From Pseudomonas trivialis (GTDB lineage: Bacteria; Pseudomonadota; Gammaproteobacteria; Pseudomonadales; Pseudomonadaceae), in contig NZ_JYLK01000016.1 in the NCBI RefSeq assembly GCF_001439805.1, positions 62,001 through 126,000 on the forward strand: 64,000 nucleotides of DNA, read 5' to 3'. Of this stretch, positions 37,233-46,159 are shown piece by piece; positions within the stretch are counted from its first letter, which is position 1, and each line of letters begins with the position of its first letter. The notes beneath the pieces were generated by a model, which was given only the letters and a program-made list of their open reading frames with translations, had not been told where the DNA came from and ran no database searches. The position numbers and the translations under genes are program-made.

Positions 37233-37856
37233 TCAGAACTGAATATCTGAAAAGCTGTAGGGCTCAAGTGGCGCGAGCTGAGAGAGAAAGATCAGGTGCT
37301 CAACGGCCTTTACCTTTTCAAGATGATCAAGCGTGTCTGGGCCACCGAGCATCAGTGCTGGAACGTAGCCATACATCTCGTCGTGGCGCAGGGTGCCGAG
37401 CTTTTTCCTGGCGGGTTTGAAGAGATCGCCAAAGTCGTTGGATTTCACGCTTATGGACAGTAAAAAGTCCTGAAGCCTGCGGTCCATTATTTCCGGTGTG
37501 GGTTCGAAGTCGTGGATAACGCACCGAGAAACAATGCTGCTTATCTTCAGGGAATATCCGGTCCTTTCGCCCCACAGGTACAGGCCGCCAAATGCACCGC
37601 GCGCAATCAAATGGTAAGTATCGTGCTGTTCAAGCTTCGTCCCCTCAATCCATGAAGCCACTACCCCCTCATATTCCTGCGGATTTACCAGCCAGAAAAT
37701 CCCGTTACCGTATCCGCTCCAACCGTGTTCAGCCCAGTACTCCAGCAGCTTGTCAGGCAGTTTGCCTCTGTAGCGCTCGATGCTTGATACCGGCACTTCC
37801 TGTCGGTCGATAGGGCCACCAAGCTCTTCTATAAAAAGTGTAAATACCTCGTCCAC
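37233..37856 (-). CDS. Immunity protein, GAD-like plus DUF1851 (Tdi1-type)
   Basis: A 207-residue cytosolic protein. The N-terminal half matches the GAD-like domain (VPVSSIERYRGKLPDKLLEYWAEHGWSGYGNGIFWLVNPQEYEGVV) and the C-terminal half the DUF1851 domain (ARGAFGGLYLWGERTGYSLKI), the combination found in Tdi1, the immunity protein of the T6SS DNase Tde1. The gene directly follows the toxin gene, as immunity genes do. Start choice: an ATG at 37877 overlaps the toxin stop but has no Shine-Dalgarno; a perfect AAGGAGG stands 5 bases before GTG at 37856, giving MDEVFTLFIEELGGP, which looks like a family N-terminus, so GTG is preferred. It is somewhat more AT-rich than its neighbours. Confidence 0.85.
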   Translation of the reverse strand: MDEVFTLFIEELGGPIDRQEVPVSSIERYRGKLPDKLLEYWAEHGWSGYGNGIFWLVNPQEYEGVVASWIEGTKLEQHDTYHLIARGAFGGLYLWGERTGYSLKISSIVSRCVIHDFEPTPEIMDRRLQDFLLSISVKSNDFGDLFKPARKKLGTLRHDEMYGYVPALMLGGPDTLDHLEKVKAVEHLIFLSQLAPLEPYSFSDIQF

Positions 37857-37870
37857 GTATGCCTCCTTGA

Positions 37871-39235
37871 TCAGCATTTATGCAATTTTACGTTAATAAA
37901 AGTTGATTTCCGCTGATATTCCGGGACTTTCTCAGCAGCCTCTTTCAGGTTTTGAATTTTTGGCCTCCACTGCGGCCCGATGCTGGAATTGACTTGCCGA
38001 TCACCGAAATCGGCGATGACATCCTTGCCGCCAGCCTTCAGATCAGGATTATGGAGTGCGGCAAGGCTTGCCATCGTTTCCCTTGCTTTCTTAATTGCAG
38101 CTTGCTTTGCAGCACCGGGACCCAATTCTACGAATTCAATTTGAAATCTTGCGCGCAACCTTTCCTCCAAGTCTTGTCGGGCCTGCCTGGAAGCTTTAGC
38201 ACTGCGCTTCACCGGACTCGCAATATTCTCCAAATACTCCTCAACCGTCAGCCGATTCAACCCACCCTCCTGCCCCTTCAACTGCCGCTCGAATTCTCCC
38301 ACCTTGTAAACCGGCAGCTTGTCCGCCTTGAAGCACTCAACCTCGTGCAGCAGCATCGTGTTCGGCTTGCCTTTACCAGGCTCCTTGTCTTTGCCGGACG
38401 GTCGATTCGACGGCGTTGTCTCCCCAGGGCTCAGTGCGCCGCGCCGGGGTTCCGGCGGTTTCAGGGCGGGATGCTGCTTCAGCGCGTCTTCATGCTTGAG
38501 CACCCACTGGCCAAGCCTGGCGCCGCGTTTGCTGGCGAGCATTTCGCTGGCGAGCACGCTGGCGTTCCCGCGGCCTCGCGTCAGGTAGGCGACGATGGCG
38601 CTCAGCAGCAGAATCACCACGGCCTCATGGGAGCGCGCGATTTCCGACGCACCTTGCCGCGCCGGAATGTGGTCGCTGGAGAACGACCCCATGGGATTGC
38701 CAACTCGCTCCTGCGGGCCTTCCCAGGCGGTGGAAATCCCTCTGATGTAGCCCGCCGCGATGGGCTTGAGGCCTTCGGTAAAGAACTCGGCGATGGAGGC
38801 CAGCCCCAGCGCGCCAAGAATCCACGAACTCGCCTGCACGCCTACCGCCGCGCCGGCCATGGCCCCCGGGAATGCGCCCACGCCGCCCGCCATCAGGCCC
38901 GCTCCGCCACCGATCATGGCGCCGCCCAAGGCACTGCCGATAATGATCATGGCCATCTCGGCCACCACCTTGACCAGCTCGCCAAGCACGCTGCGAATAT
39001 CAAGATCAGCGAAGCGCTTGAGCAGGTTGTACACGGCTTCTTTTTCGGCAAGATCGCACGCCAGGCGCACGCAATTGATGCGGCGACGGATCAAATCCAT
39101 GCTCGGCGCATTAAAGGAACTGGGTGCGCCGAGCGGGTTAAAACCCCGGTGGCGCTCCCCAATACCGTGCCATCTGAAGTGGCGTTCGATCTCTCTTTCA
39201 ATCTGAAACCAGCTCGGAATACCCCATAAAGACAT
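37871..39235 (-). CDS. Tde-like DNase toxin with Ntox15 (polymorphic toxin type 15) domain
   Basis: A 454-residue putative type VI secretion effector. Residues about 96-135 form a glycine-zipper-like hydrophobic segment (GSALGGAMIGGGAGLMAGG and onward), which in Tde1 is reported to help entry into target cells. A Pro/Lys-rich linker (about 257-292) leads to the toxin domain: VECFKADKLP, EFERQLKGQEGGLNRLTVEEYLEN and the catalytic HxxD motif as H395-N-P-D398. The Ntox15 family degrades DNA. The gene lies directly upstream of a Tdi1-like immunity gene. No VgrG, PAAR or adaptor gene is nearby, so delivery must depend on a T6SS encoded elsewhere. The ATG has GGAG about 7 bases upstream. Confidence 0.87.
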   Translation of the reverse strand: MSLWGIPSWFQIEREIERHFRWHGIGERHRGFNPLGAPSSFNAPSMDLIRRRINCVRLACDLAEKEAVYNLLKRFADLDIRSVLGELVKVVAEMAMIIIGSALGGAMIGGGAGLMAGGVGAFPGAMAGAAVGVQASSWILGALGLASIAEFFTEGLKPIAAGYIRGISTAWEGPQERVGNPMGSFSSDHIPARQGASEIARSHEAVVILLLSAIVAYLTRGRGNASVLASEMLASKRGARLGQWVLKHEDALKQHPALKPPEPRRGALSPGETTPSNRPSGKDKEPGKGKPNTMLLHEVECFKADKLPVYKVGEFERQLKGQEGGLNRLTVEEYLENIASPVKRSAKASRQARQDLEERLRARFQIEFVELGPGAAKQAAIKKARETMASLAALHNPDLKAGGKDVIADFGDRQVNSSIGPQWRPKIQNLKEAAEKVPEYQRKSTFINVKLHKC

Positions 39236-39663
39236 GCATCGCTCCTGCGGGCGGGAAGAGTGGAGAAAACTTCACCGCACACATTTACTGTTTTCGCAGA
39301 TTTCGCGTCCGCGCTGGGCTGACAGATCCAGGCAGGGAATAAAACAGCAACTACTGATGATGAGCAGTTGGCGAGTTGCGGCGGGCGTAAGGTGTTTTAA
39401 AGTCCGAAGTAACTTACTGAACTTTAAAATTACCAGCCACCGAAAGCAGTGCAGATAAAACCAATAGGAAGATTCACATAACGTCCCAGGACGCGAGTGC
39501 AAGAAGAGTCTTACATATGAAGTGCTTTATCCGGCTTTATTACTTGGAAGGGATATAACCAACGTATGCCGCGGGTCAGTGGATGCGCTGCGGCGAATTC
39601 ATATGTTCCTCCCAAATTTTGGCACTGTGTACAGCCCGGATTCCTTGCCACGACGGTCGCCTT
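39236..39663. other. Gene-free AT-richer segment upstream of the toxin
   Basis: About 430 bases without a convincing gene; short open frames on both strands have no ribosome-binding sites or family resemblance. The segment is visibly more AT-rich than the surrounding backbone, with runs such as GTGTTTTAAAGTCCGAAG and AACTTTAAAATTACC. It presumably holds the promoter of the toxin-immunity pair and may be debris from the insertion that brought it. Confidence 0.6.
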
Positions 39664-40744
39664 TTATCGGGCAGGCGCAAGGTCAAGGTGATGATCGTGA
39701 AAGTCTGCCAGAGACTGGCGATGGGCGACGCTGATGATCGCGCTTGTCGACAGTTGAGCAATCAATGCCTGGTACAGATGCCGTTCGGTCGCTGCATCGA
39801 GAGCGCTGGTTGCTTCATCAAGGAAGATGAAATCGGGGCGGTGCAACAATACCCGCGCGATTGCCAGGCGCTGCTGCTCACCACCTGAAAGCACGTGCTG
39901 CCAGCGCTCGGTTTGGGTGAGTGAGGACGCGCGGTGTTCAGGGCAGCAGTCGATCAGCACCTGGTGACACCGAGCATCGGTGAAATGATCGGCTTCGGCG
40001 GGGTAGCACAGTGCAGCTTTCAGGGAGCCGGTCGGGATGTAGCTCTTTTGCGGCAGGAACATCAGCTGTGCTCCAGACGGCAGCTCGATGTCTCCGACAC
40101 CGTGCGACCACAGGCCCGCACAGGCGCGCAGCAGCGTACTTTTACCGCAGCCGGAAGGGCCGCGAATGAGCCAGCGTTCTGCGGGATTGACGCGCAAGTC
40201 TTGCACGGTCGCCAGCGGCTGGTGCATCGGGGACTGCAAGGTGAGCTGGTGACAGATCAGTGCCGAGGTTTCACCTTGCCTGATGTTGATGGGGTGCGGC
40301 TGGGCCTGAGCCTTGTTGAAGGCCCAGTGCAGGTCTCTGAGCCGATTGGTCCAGGCCATCCATTGAGTGAAATTTCGGTAGGCCTGCTGGAAGAACGAGA
40401 GTCCACCGCTCGATCAGCCCTCGGGTAACCCAGGTGCGCCAGCGCAACTTCAGATAATCCTGGAAGATCGTCGACGTGATGGGCAGCAACACCGTGATCA
40501 GGCCATAGCCAAAGGTCAGCAGCAGCAAAGGCTTGATCGTCGACCAGTCCAGCTCGATCAACGCATCGGTGGTTTTGCCCTGAACATCGTTGAGCGCGAT
40601 GTGTGCATACAGCGTGGTGAAGCTGATGGTCAGAATGACCACCAGCAAGGCCATTGCCTTCCAGCGCTCAGCGCTACGCCAATAGGGAAGCACCAACCCG
40701 AGGATGCCTGGACGTTCGGCGGCGTGGAGGGCGTTGTTGCTCAC
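39664..40744 (-). pseudogene. Decayed ABC transporter (SbmA/YddA-like), internal deletion
   Basis: Two parts of one transporter gene lie in different frames. The upstream part (from the ATG at 40744) encodes the first membrane helices (YWRSAERWKAMALLVVILTIS, then LKLRWRTWVTRGLIERW) and loses homology after about 114 residues. The downstream part resumes with SFFQQAYRNFTQWMAWTNRLRDLHWAF and continues through a normal ATPase domain: Walker A GPSGCGKS, signature LSGGEQQR, Walker B FIFLDEATSALD. About 200 residues of the membrane domain expected in this family are missing at the junction near 40400, with a frame change. The ATPase portion could still be made but would lack a complete channel. Confidence 0.8.
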
Positions 40745-40831
40745 TGACGGTCATCCGGTGCAATGGCATTAACTTATACAGGCAAAGAAATCGAGAACGT
40801 AACGGAGGGATGAGAATTCAACTGAAAGGGC

Positions 40832-41845
40832 TTAAACCATCCCACCCAGCTTCAGCTCGCTCTTGAGGTACGCATAGTAAATCGGCCCCGCCACCACGCC
40901 CGGCAAGCCGAACGCGGCTTCGAACACCAGCATCGCCAGCAGCAGTTCCCACGATTTGGCGCTGATCTGCCCGCCGACGATGCGGGCGTTGAGGAAGTAT
41001 TCGACCTTGTGGATCACGATCAGGTAACCCAGCGCCGCCACCGCGACCCAGATGGACAGCGACAGCGCGACGATGGTGATCAGGGTGTTGGACATGAGGT
41101 TGCCGATCACCGGCAACAGGCCGAGCAGGAAGGTCAGCACGATCAGGGTTTTGGTCAGGGGCAGGTGGATACCGCACAGCGGCAGCACCACGGCGAGGAA
41201 GATCGCGGTGAAGGCGGTGTTGAGCGCAGCGATTTTGATCTGCGCGAAAACGATGTTGCGAAAGGCCTGGACCAGCAGGTGCAGGCGGTCGAACAGCGCG
41301 GCGGCCAGGGGTTTGCGCTTGGTCAGGTCGGGCACGCGCTGCAGGGCGATGATGGCGCCAAGCACCATGCCGATCAGCAGGGTGACGAACATGTGCGCAG
41401 CGTCTTTGCCCACCAGTTGCAGTTCGCTCAGGTGCTTGCTCAGCCAGTCGCCGATGGCTACGCGAAATTCGGCGGCGCTGGCGGGCAGGTAGGCGTCGAG
41501 GAACGGCGGCAACTGGCCGCGTGCGCGGTCGACCACGCCCATGAATTTGTCGAGGGAGGCGCCGGGGTTTTCCGCTTCGTGCAGCAGAAAGCTGATGGCC
41601 CCGGCGAAAATCAGCGCCAGCACGCTGACGATCAGCGTGCCGAGCAAGGCCACCGCCAGCCAGCGCGCGCGGCGACCTTCGATCAGCCGTTGCAGTTGGG
41701 GGGTGAGCATGTTGACCAGCTCATAGACCAGCAGGCCTGCCAGCAGGCTGGGCAGCAACTTCAGCGGCAGCACCAGCAGCAACCCGCCGAAAATGATGAT
41801 GTAGCTGGCCAGCAATATCACGTGACGCTGAGAAAACGTTGGCAT
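40832..41845 (-). CDS. AI-2E family transporter (PerM/YdiK type)
   Basis: A 337-residue polytopic inner-membrane protein with about eight hydrophobic segments; the first two (LLASYIIIFGGLLLVLP, LLPSLLAGLLVYELV) and the C-terminal pair (LLLAMLVFEAAFGLPGVVAGPIYYAYL) are typical of the family. Despite the family name, most members have no demonstrated role in autoinducer-2 export; some are linked to ion or quorum-signal efflux. It stands alone on the minus strand between the decayed transporter and a repeat region. Confidence 0.88.
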   Translation of the reverse strand: MPTFSQRHVILLASYIIIFGGLLLVLPLKLLPSLLAGLLVYELVNMLTPQLQRLIEGRRARWLAVALLGTLIVSVLALIFAGAISFLLHEAENPGASLDKFMGVVDRARGQLPPFLDAYLPASAAEFRVAIGDWLSKHLSELQLVGKDAAHMFVTLLIGMVLGAIIALQRVPDLTKRKPLAAALFDRLHLLVQAFRNIVFAQIKIAALNTAFTAIFLAVVLPLCGIHLPLTKTLIVLTFLLGLLPVIGNLMSNTLITIVALSLSIWVAVAALGYLIVIHKVEYFLNARIVGGQISAKSWELLLAMLVFEAAFGLPGVVAGPIYYAYLKSELKLGGMV

Positions 41846-41935
41846 ACAGCCTCAGAACGAACGGCGATAAAAGGATGGGCAGTCTGCCAGCGTTCCAGGA
41901 ATCAAGCGAGAGGTGACGCTCTGAATGCGATCAAG

Positions 41936-42024
41936 TGTGGGAGGGGGCTTGCTCCCGATGGCAGTGTGTCAGTCAATGTATCGCCTACTGAACCACCGCT
42001 ATCGCGAGCAAGCCCGCTCCCACG
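41936..42024. repeat. REP-like doublet
   Basis: The unit GTGTGGGAGGGGGCTTGCTC... at the left and a diverged inverted unit (GCGAGCAAGCCCGCTCCCAC) at the right are separated by about 40 bases. It lies between the convergent ends and starts of the AI-2E transporter and psiF genes, which point the same way. Confidence 0.75.
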
Positions 42025-42038
42025 GGGGATGTGCGCTG

Positions 42039-42341
42039 TCAGTTGCCCTTGAGGCACGTGCTCATGTAGGCCTTGCGCGCATCGCCGGCCAGCGCCTTGG
42101 TTTTTGCCGAGGCGTTGCAGTCCTTCATCTTTTGCTGCTGCGGCGTGACAGTCTTGGCGTCATTGGCGGCCGGGGCCGAGAGGCAGGTCTTCATGAAGGC
42201 CTTGCGCTCGTCGCCCTTGAGGGTTTTGGTAGTGGCTTCGGCGTTGCAGGTGGTCATCTTGTTTTGCTGGGCGGTGGCGGCAAAGCCTTGGGAACACAGC
42301 AACAGTCCAATCATCAGCAAAGGAATACGCAGCATCTTCAT
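42039..42341 (-). CDS. psiF: PsiF repeat protein
   Basis: A 100-residue exported protein: signal peptide at about 1-21 (cleavage after GFA), then two copies of the PsiF repeat (MTTCNAEATTKTLKGDERKAFMKTCL and MKDCNASAKTKALAGDARKAYMSTCL), each with two cysteines. PsiF is known in E. coli as phosphate-starvation inducible; the function is unknown. The start at MKMLRIPLLMIG gives a proper signal peptide; upstream codons do not. Confidence 0.92.
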   Translation of the reverse strand: MKMLRIPLLMIGLLLCSQGFAATAQQNKMTTCNAEATTKTLKGDERKAFMKTCLSAPAANDAKTVTPQQQKMKDCNASAKTKALAGDARKAYMSTCLKGN

Positions 42342-42462
42342 GGAGTTTCTCCCGGTTACCGCGCCGACGGGCACGGCTTGGGCAGAGTGTAGTCAAACCC
42401 TGTTACACCTTCCTGCGCGGACGGTGGATAATCCTCGCCCATCCACCTATACGGCGATGTTC

Positions 42463-43377
42463 ATGCAATACGCGTATCCCCTGCTGGCCATTTTTATCTG
42501 GGCCGGCAACACCGTGATCAACAAATTGGCGGTGGGCTCGATCTTCCCGGCCGAAATCGGCTTCTACCGCTGGTTGCTGGCGGCGCTGCTGTTCACCCCG
42601 TTCATGCTCAAGCCGGTGATTGCCCACTGGTCAGTCATCCGCCCGAACCTGCGCAAGGTCTTCGTGCTGGGTGTGCTGGGCATGGCGGTGTATCAGAGCC
42701 TGGCCTATTACGCGGCGACGCTGACCTCGGCGACCAACATGGGCATCATCCTGTCGCTGATGCCGTTGATGGCCCTGACTGCCGCGATTATCAGCCTGGG
42801 CCAGCGCCTCACCCACGGCGCGCTTGCCGGTGCGGTGCTGTCGTTCTCCGGCGTGGTCGTGGTGGTGTCGTCCGGCAGCCTGGGCGCGCTGCTGCAACAC
42901 GGGGTCAACCTCGGCGACGGCATGATGCTGGTGGCCACCCTGGCCTACGCGGTCTACAGCACCCTGCTGAAAAAATGGCAACTGCGCCTGCCGCCGTTGG
43001 TGTTGTTGTACTTGCAGGTGCTGGTGGCGGTGGTGGTGCTGTTTCCGCTGTTCCTGTTCTCACCCAAGGCGGGCCTGGGCTGGGCGAACGTGCCGCTGGT
43101 GCTGTACGCGTGCTTGCTGGCATCAATGCTGGCGCCGCTGGCGTGGATGCATTCGGTGAAGACCCTGGGACCGAGCCGCACGACGCTGTTTTTCAATTTA
43201 CTGCCGTTGATCACCGCGCTGATTGCAGCCGTGGTGTTGAAAGAAGAACTGGCGCTTTATCACCTGGTGGGTGGATTGCTGACTCTGGGCGGGGTGATCC
43301 TGTCGGAGCGCTGGACGACACCGGTAAGCCAGAACCGTCAGCAAGGCCCTCGTGACACATCCGGTAAAATCCAATAA
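42463..43377 (+). CDS. DMT-superfamily (EamA) transporter
   Basis: A 304-residue inner-membrane protein with ten hydrophobic helices arranged as two EamA repeats. Family features are FIWAGNTVINKLAVG at the first helix, YQSLAYYAATLTSATNMGIILSLMPLM at the end of the first half and GPSRTTLFFNLLPLITALIAAVVLKEEL near the C-terminus. Such proteins usually export amino acids or other metabolites; the substrate is not readable. An ATG two codons upstream (42457) is an equally possible start; no strong Shine-Dalgarno discriminates. Confidence 0.9.
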   Translation: MQYAYPLLAIFIWAGNTVINKLAVGSIFPAEIGFYRWLLAALLFTPFMLKPVIAHWSVIRPNLRKVFVLGVLGMAVYQSLAYYAATLTSATNMGIILSLMPLMALTAAIISLGQRLTHGALAGAVLSFSGVVVVVSSGSLGALLQHGVNLGDGMMLVATLAYAVYSTLLKKWQLRLPPLVLLYLQVLVAVVVLFPLFLFSPKAGLGWANVPLVLYACLLASMLAPLAWMHSVKTLGPSRTTLFFNLLPLITALIAAVVLKEELALYHLVGGLLTLGGVILSERWTTPVSQNRQQGPRDTSGKIQ

Positions 43378-43465
43378 AACTTTTTGCCCTGGCCGCGACT
43401 CACAACCTGTAGCGATCACGCCGACAGAGCGTGGCGTACAACCGGATTAGCACCAGGAGATTGAG

Positions 43466-43996
43466 ATGACCGAAGCACACTTGACTGACGTTGCGACCCT
43501 GCGCAGCCGCGCCCGCCAGAACGTCGAAAACGGCGCCGTGACCGAAGGCTACAACGCCGACCGCGAAGAAATCATTCGCCTGCTCAACGCATCGCTGGCC
43601 ACTGAGCTGGTGTGCGTGTTGCGCTACAAGCGTCACTACTTCATGGCTAGCGGCATCAAGGCCTCCGTCGCCGCCGATGAATTCCTCGAGCACGCGACCC
43701 AGGAAGCCGAACACGCCGACAAACTTGCCGAGCGCATCGTGCAACTGGGCGGCGAGCCTGAGTTCAACCCTGACCTGCTGTCGAAAAACTCCCACGCGCA
43801 GTATGTGGCGGGTAATTCGCTGAAGGAAATGGTCTACGAAGACCTGGTGGCCGAGCGTATCGCCGTGGACAGCTACCGCGAAATCATCCAGTACATCGGC
43901 GACAAGGACCCAACCACCCGCCGTCTGTTTGAAGAGATTCTGGCTCAGGAAGAAGAGCATGCCGACGACATGGCGGACATTCTCGAAAGCCTGTAA
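43466..43996 (+). CDS. Ferritin-like (bacterioferritin/Dps-type) protein
   Basis: A 176-residue four-helix-bundle protein. The first helix has EIIRLLNASLATELVCVLRYKRHYF and the later helices carry the di-iron ExxH pairs QEAEHADKLAERIVQLGGEPEFNP and EEILAQEEEHADDMADIL. P. aeruginosa has a similar gene in this neighbourhood (PA4880, from memory), annotated as probable bacterioferritin. It lacks the Met heme ligand pattern that I would expect in true Bfr, so heme binding is doubtful. AGGAG stands about 8 bases before the ATG and a strong terminator follows. Confidence 0.9.
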   Translation: MTEAHLTDVATLRSRARQNVENGAVTEGYNADREEIIRLLNASLATELVCVLRYKRHYFMASGIKASVAADEFLEHATQEAEHADKLAERIVQLGGEPEFNPDLLSKNSHAQYVAGNSLKEMVYEDLVAERIAVDSYREIIQYIGDKDPTTRRLFEEILAQEEEHADDMADILESL

Positions 43997-44012
43997 GTCG
44001 TCACGCAAAAAC

Positions 44013-44049
44013 GAGGGGGAGCCGGTCAAACGGCTCCCCCTCTTTTTTT
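44013..44049 (+). terminator. Strong Rho-independent terminator after the ferritin-like gene
   Basis: A perfect 12-bp GC-rich stem GAGGGGGAGCCG with a 6-base loop is followed by seven T residues. It begins 16 bases after the stop codon. Confidence 0.95.
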
Positions 44050-44067
44050 GCCACACCGAAAATAAAC

Positions 44068-44087
44068 GGTGGGAGGGGGCTTGCGCC
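44068..44087. repeat. Single REP-like unit
   Basis: One unit GGTGGGAGGGGGCTTGCGCC without an inverted partner, located just before the AsmA stop codon. Confidence 0.6.
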
Positions 44088-44092
44088 GTCCG

Positions 44093-46159
44093 TTATTTAA
44101 CGGTCTTGGGCGCCTTGCCTTCCTTCATCTGTTGCAGCAACGGTGCGCACTCGTTGGGCTCGCCGCCGCTCGGCGCCACCAGTGCGAGCAGGCCGGCGGC
44201 CGGACCTGCGATCACGCCCAGCGCCACCATGCCGGCGCCACGCAGGGCCAGCGGGATCGCTTTCACGCCGGCATTGGGCTTGATGAACGGCCCGTTCACG
44301 TACAGCGGCGAACGCAGCGAGAACAGACGGAAGCCCTTGGATTCCGGGCTGATCGTGAGGTCAAGCTGCTCGGTGGCCATGTTCGCGGTGCCATCGATGT
44401 AGATGATGGCATTCTCGGTATCGAACACGAACAGCCGGGTGGTCGCCAGGCCCGTCTTGATGCCGAAGTCGGCCGCCGCACAGTTGATCTTCACTTCCTT
44501 GTCGCCGAACAGGCGGCCAACCACGTAGTTACCTACATTGAGCCCGGCGATCTCCATCAGCCCACGGCTGATGGCACCGTCATTGATCAGCATCTTCAGG
44601 TCACCGTTGGAACTGCCGAGCAAGGCTGCGACGGAGTTGCCGCGTCCGGTGATGTCGGCATCCCCGTTAAGTTCGCCAAAGCTGGTTTTCATCGGTTCAA
44701 AGGTCGGGAACAGCTGCTTGAGCTTGAAGTTGCGCGCGCTGAGTTTCGCGCGACCTTCCATCGGCGTGATACGGCCGTTGAGGCGAATCTGCGCATCGAG
44801 CTTGCCGCCAGCCACGCCGAAACGCAGCGGCTCCAGGCTCAGTTCACCGTCGTTGAGCACCACGTGGGTGTAGAGATCGGTGAAGGGCAGGTCGGCGCTG
44901 TGCACGATGCGTTTGCCGGTGAATTCCACATCGGCATCCATGTCGCGCCAGCGTTCGGTGCGGAACGCTTCCACCGGCAATACCTTGGTGGCTGGTTGCT
45001 TGCTGGCACCGCCTCGGGCTTTTTGCTTGGCGTTGGAGTCGGCGCCGATCAGCGGCGCCAGGTCGGTCATCAGCAACTGGTTGGACACCAGTGTGCCGCT
45101 GAGCTTGGGCCGTGGCTGGCTGGCGACGAAGGCCAGGTCGCCGTGGATATCGCTGTTGCCGATCTTGCCGTTGAAATTTTCATAGCGGAACGACGCACCG
45201 CTGGCTTCATGCAGCTTGGCGATCAGATGGCCGTCGGTGGAATAGGCCGGCGAATCCGGCAGGGTCACGCCGGTGAGCGGGTAGAGGTTGCCCAGGCTCG
45301 CGCCGGCCAGTTTGAGGCGCAGGTCAAGCGCGCCGAGGTTGAGCGGGTCGGTCAGGGTGCCGGCCACGGCAATGCGGGTGTCGCCGACCTGGAGCTGGGC
45401 TTGCAGGGGAAACGGTTTGGCCGCGTCCTGCAGGGCCAGCAGACCGCCGATCTTGCCGCTGCCGTCGAGTTTCTGCCCGTGGTACTGGCCTTTGACCTTG
45501 AGCCCGAACGCGTAATCCTGCGGCGCGGAGCCTTTTTCCAGGGCCTTTTTAGCGTCGGCATCGCCGACGATTTCGGCAAAGGGAATCGGCTGGCCCAGCG
45601 GGTCGATGATCACATCGAGCTGGGTTTTGAGGGTCTGGTCGTCGAGGGTCACATGGCCCTTGTCGAATTTGATGGCGCCGATGTCGACCACCCAGCTGGA
45701 CGGCTCGGCGTCCGGGTCCTTGGGGTCGAACGTGAAGGTCCAGTTGGCGCGGCCATCGGCCAGGCGCTGCAGTTGGGCACTCGGTTCGGTGAGGTCGATA
45801 CGCGGGATCGCCACGCGTTGCGCCAGCAGGGCCAGGGGCGAAATGCGCAGCTCGACCTTTTTCAAGGTGACCATCTGCGGCTGCTTCGACCACTCCGGGT
45901 TGCCCAGGGTCAGGTCCTCGGCGATCACATGGGGCCACGGCACCCAGGCGCGCCAGCCGCCTTCCTCGGGCTCGCGCTGCCACACCACGGCGAGGTTGCC
46001 ATTAATGGCGAAAGGGCGGTGCAGTTCTTCGGAGACTTTGGCATTGAGCGGCGGCTTGATGCGGTTCCAGTCGAAAAACACCAGGAACACCACAAACGCA
46101 GCGACTAACACAGCGAAGCTGGCGCAGCACCAGGCGATGATTTTACGAGTGCGCGTCAT
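44093..46159 (-). CDS. AsmA-family protein
   Basis: A 688-residue envelope protein. One N-terminal membrane helix (about residues 7-30, IIAWCCASFAVLVAAFVVFLVFF) anchors a large periplasmic part. The AsmA N-terminal domain (DWNRIKPPLNAKVSEELHRPFAINGNLAV) and the AsmA C-terminal domain (about residues 510-640, DADITGRGNSVAALLGSSNGDLKMLINDGAISRGLMEIAG) are both clear. AsmA-like proteins are thought to carry phospholipids between membranes. The start at MTRTRKIIAW puts the helix right at the N-terminus. Transcribed alone, convergent with the ferritin-like gene. Confidence 0.92.
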   Translation of the reverse strand: MTRTRKIIAWCCASFAVLVAAFVVFLVFFDWNRIKPPLNAKVSEELHRPFAINGNLAVVWQREPEEGGWRAWVPWPHVIAEDLTLGNPEWSKQPQMVTLKKVELRISPLALLAQRVAIPRIDLTEPSAQLQRLADGRANWTFTFDPKDPDAEPSSWVVDIGAIKFDKGHVTLDDQTLKTQLDVIIDPLGQPIPFAEIVGDADAKKALEKGSAPQDYAFGLKVKGQYHGQKLDGSGKIGGLLALQDAAKPFPLQAQLQVGDTRIAVAGTLTDPLNLGALDLRLKLAGASLGNLYPLTGVTLPDSPAYSTDGHLIAKLHEASGASFRYENFNGKIGNSDIHGDLAFVASQPRPKLSGTLVSNQLLMTDLAPLIGADSNAKQKARGGASKQPATKVLPVEAFRTERWRDMDADVEFTGKRIVHSADLPFTDLYTHVVLNDGELSLEPLRFGVAGGKLDAQIRLNGRITPMEGRAKLSARNFKLKQLFPTFEPMKTSFGELNGDADITGRGNSVAALLGSSNGDLKMLINDGAISRGLMEIAGLNVGNYVVGRLFGDKEVKINCAAADFGIKTGLATTRLFVFDTENAIIYIDGTANMATEQLDLTISPESKGFRLFSLRSPLYVNGPFIKPNAGVKAIPLALRGAGMVALGVIAGPAAGLLALVAPSGGEPNECAPLLQQMKEGKAPKTVK

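Noticed and set aside
39272..39502. Small open frame of 76 codons on the minus strand upstream of the toxin
   Set aside because: No Shine-Dalgarno and no recognisable family; left as gene-free sequence.
39664..40359. Intact ABC ATPase gene on its own
   Set aside because: The sequence immediately upstream, read in the same frame, continues the membrane domain of an SbmA/YddA-like transporter, and the N-terminal half is present out of frame, so this is the remnant of one larger gene.
44069..46108. Open frame of 679 codons antisense to the AsmA gene
   Set aside because: Shadow of a GC-rich gene; no family resemblance, and it begins in a REP-like repeat.
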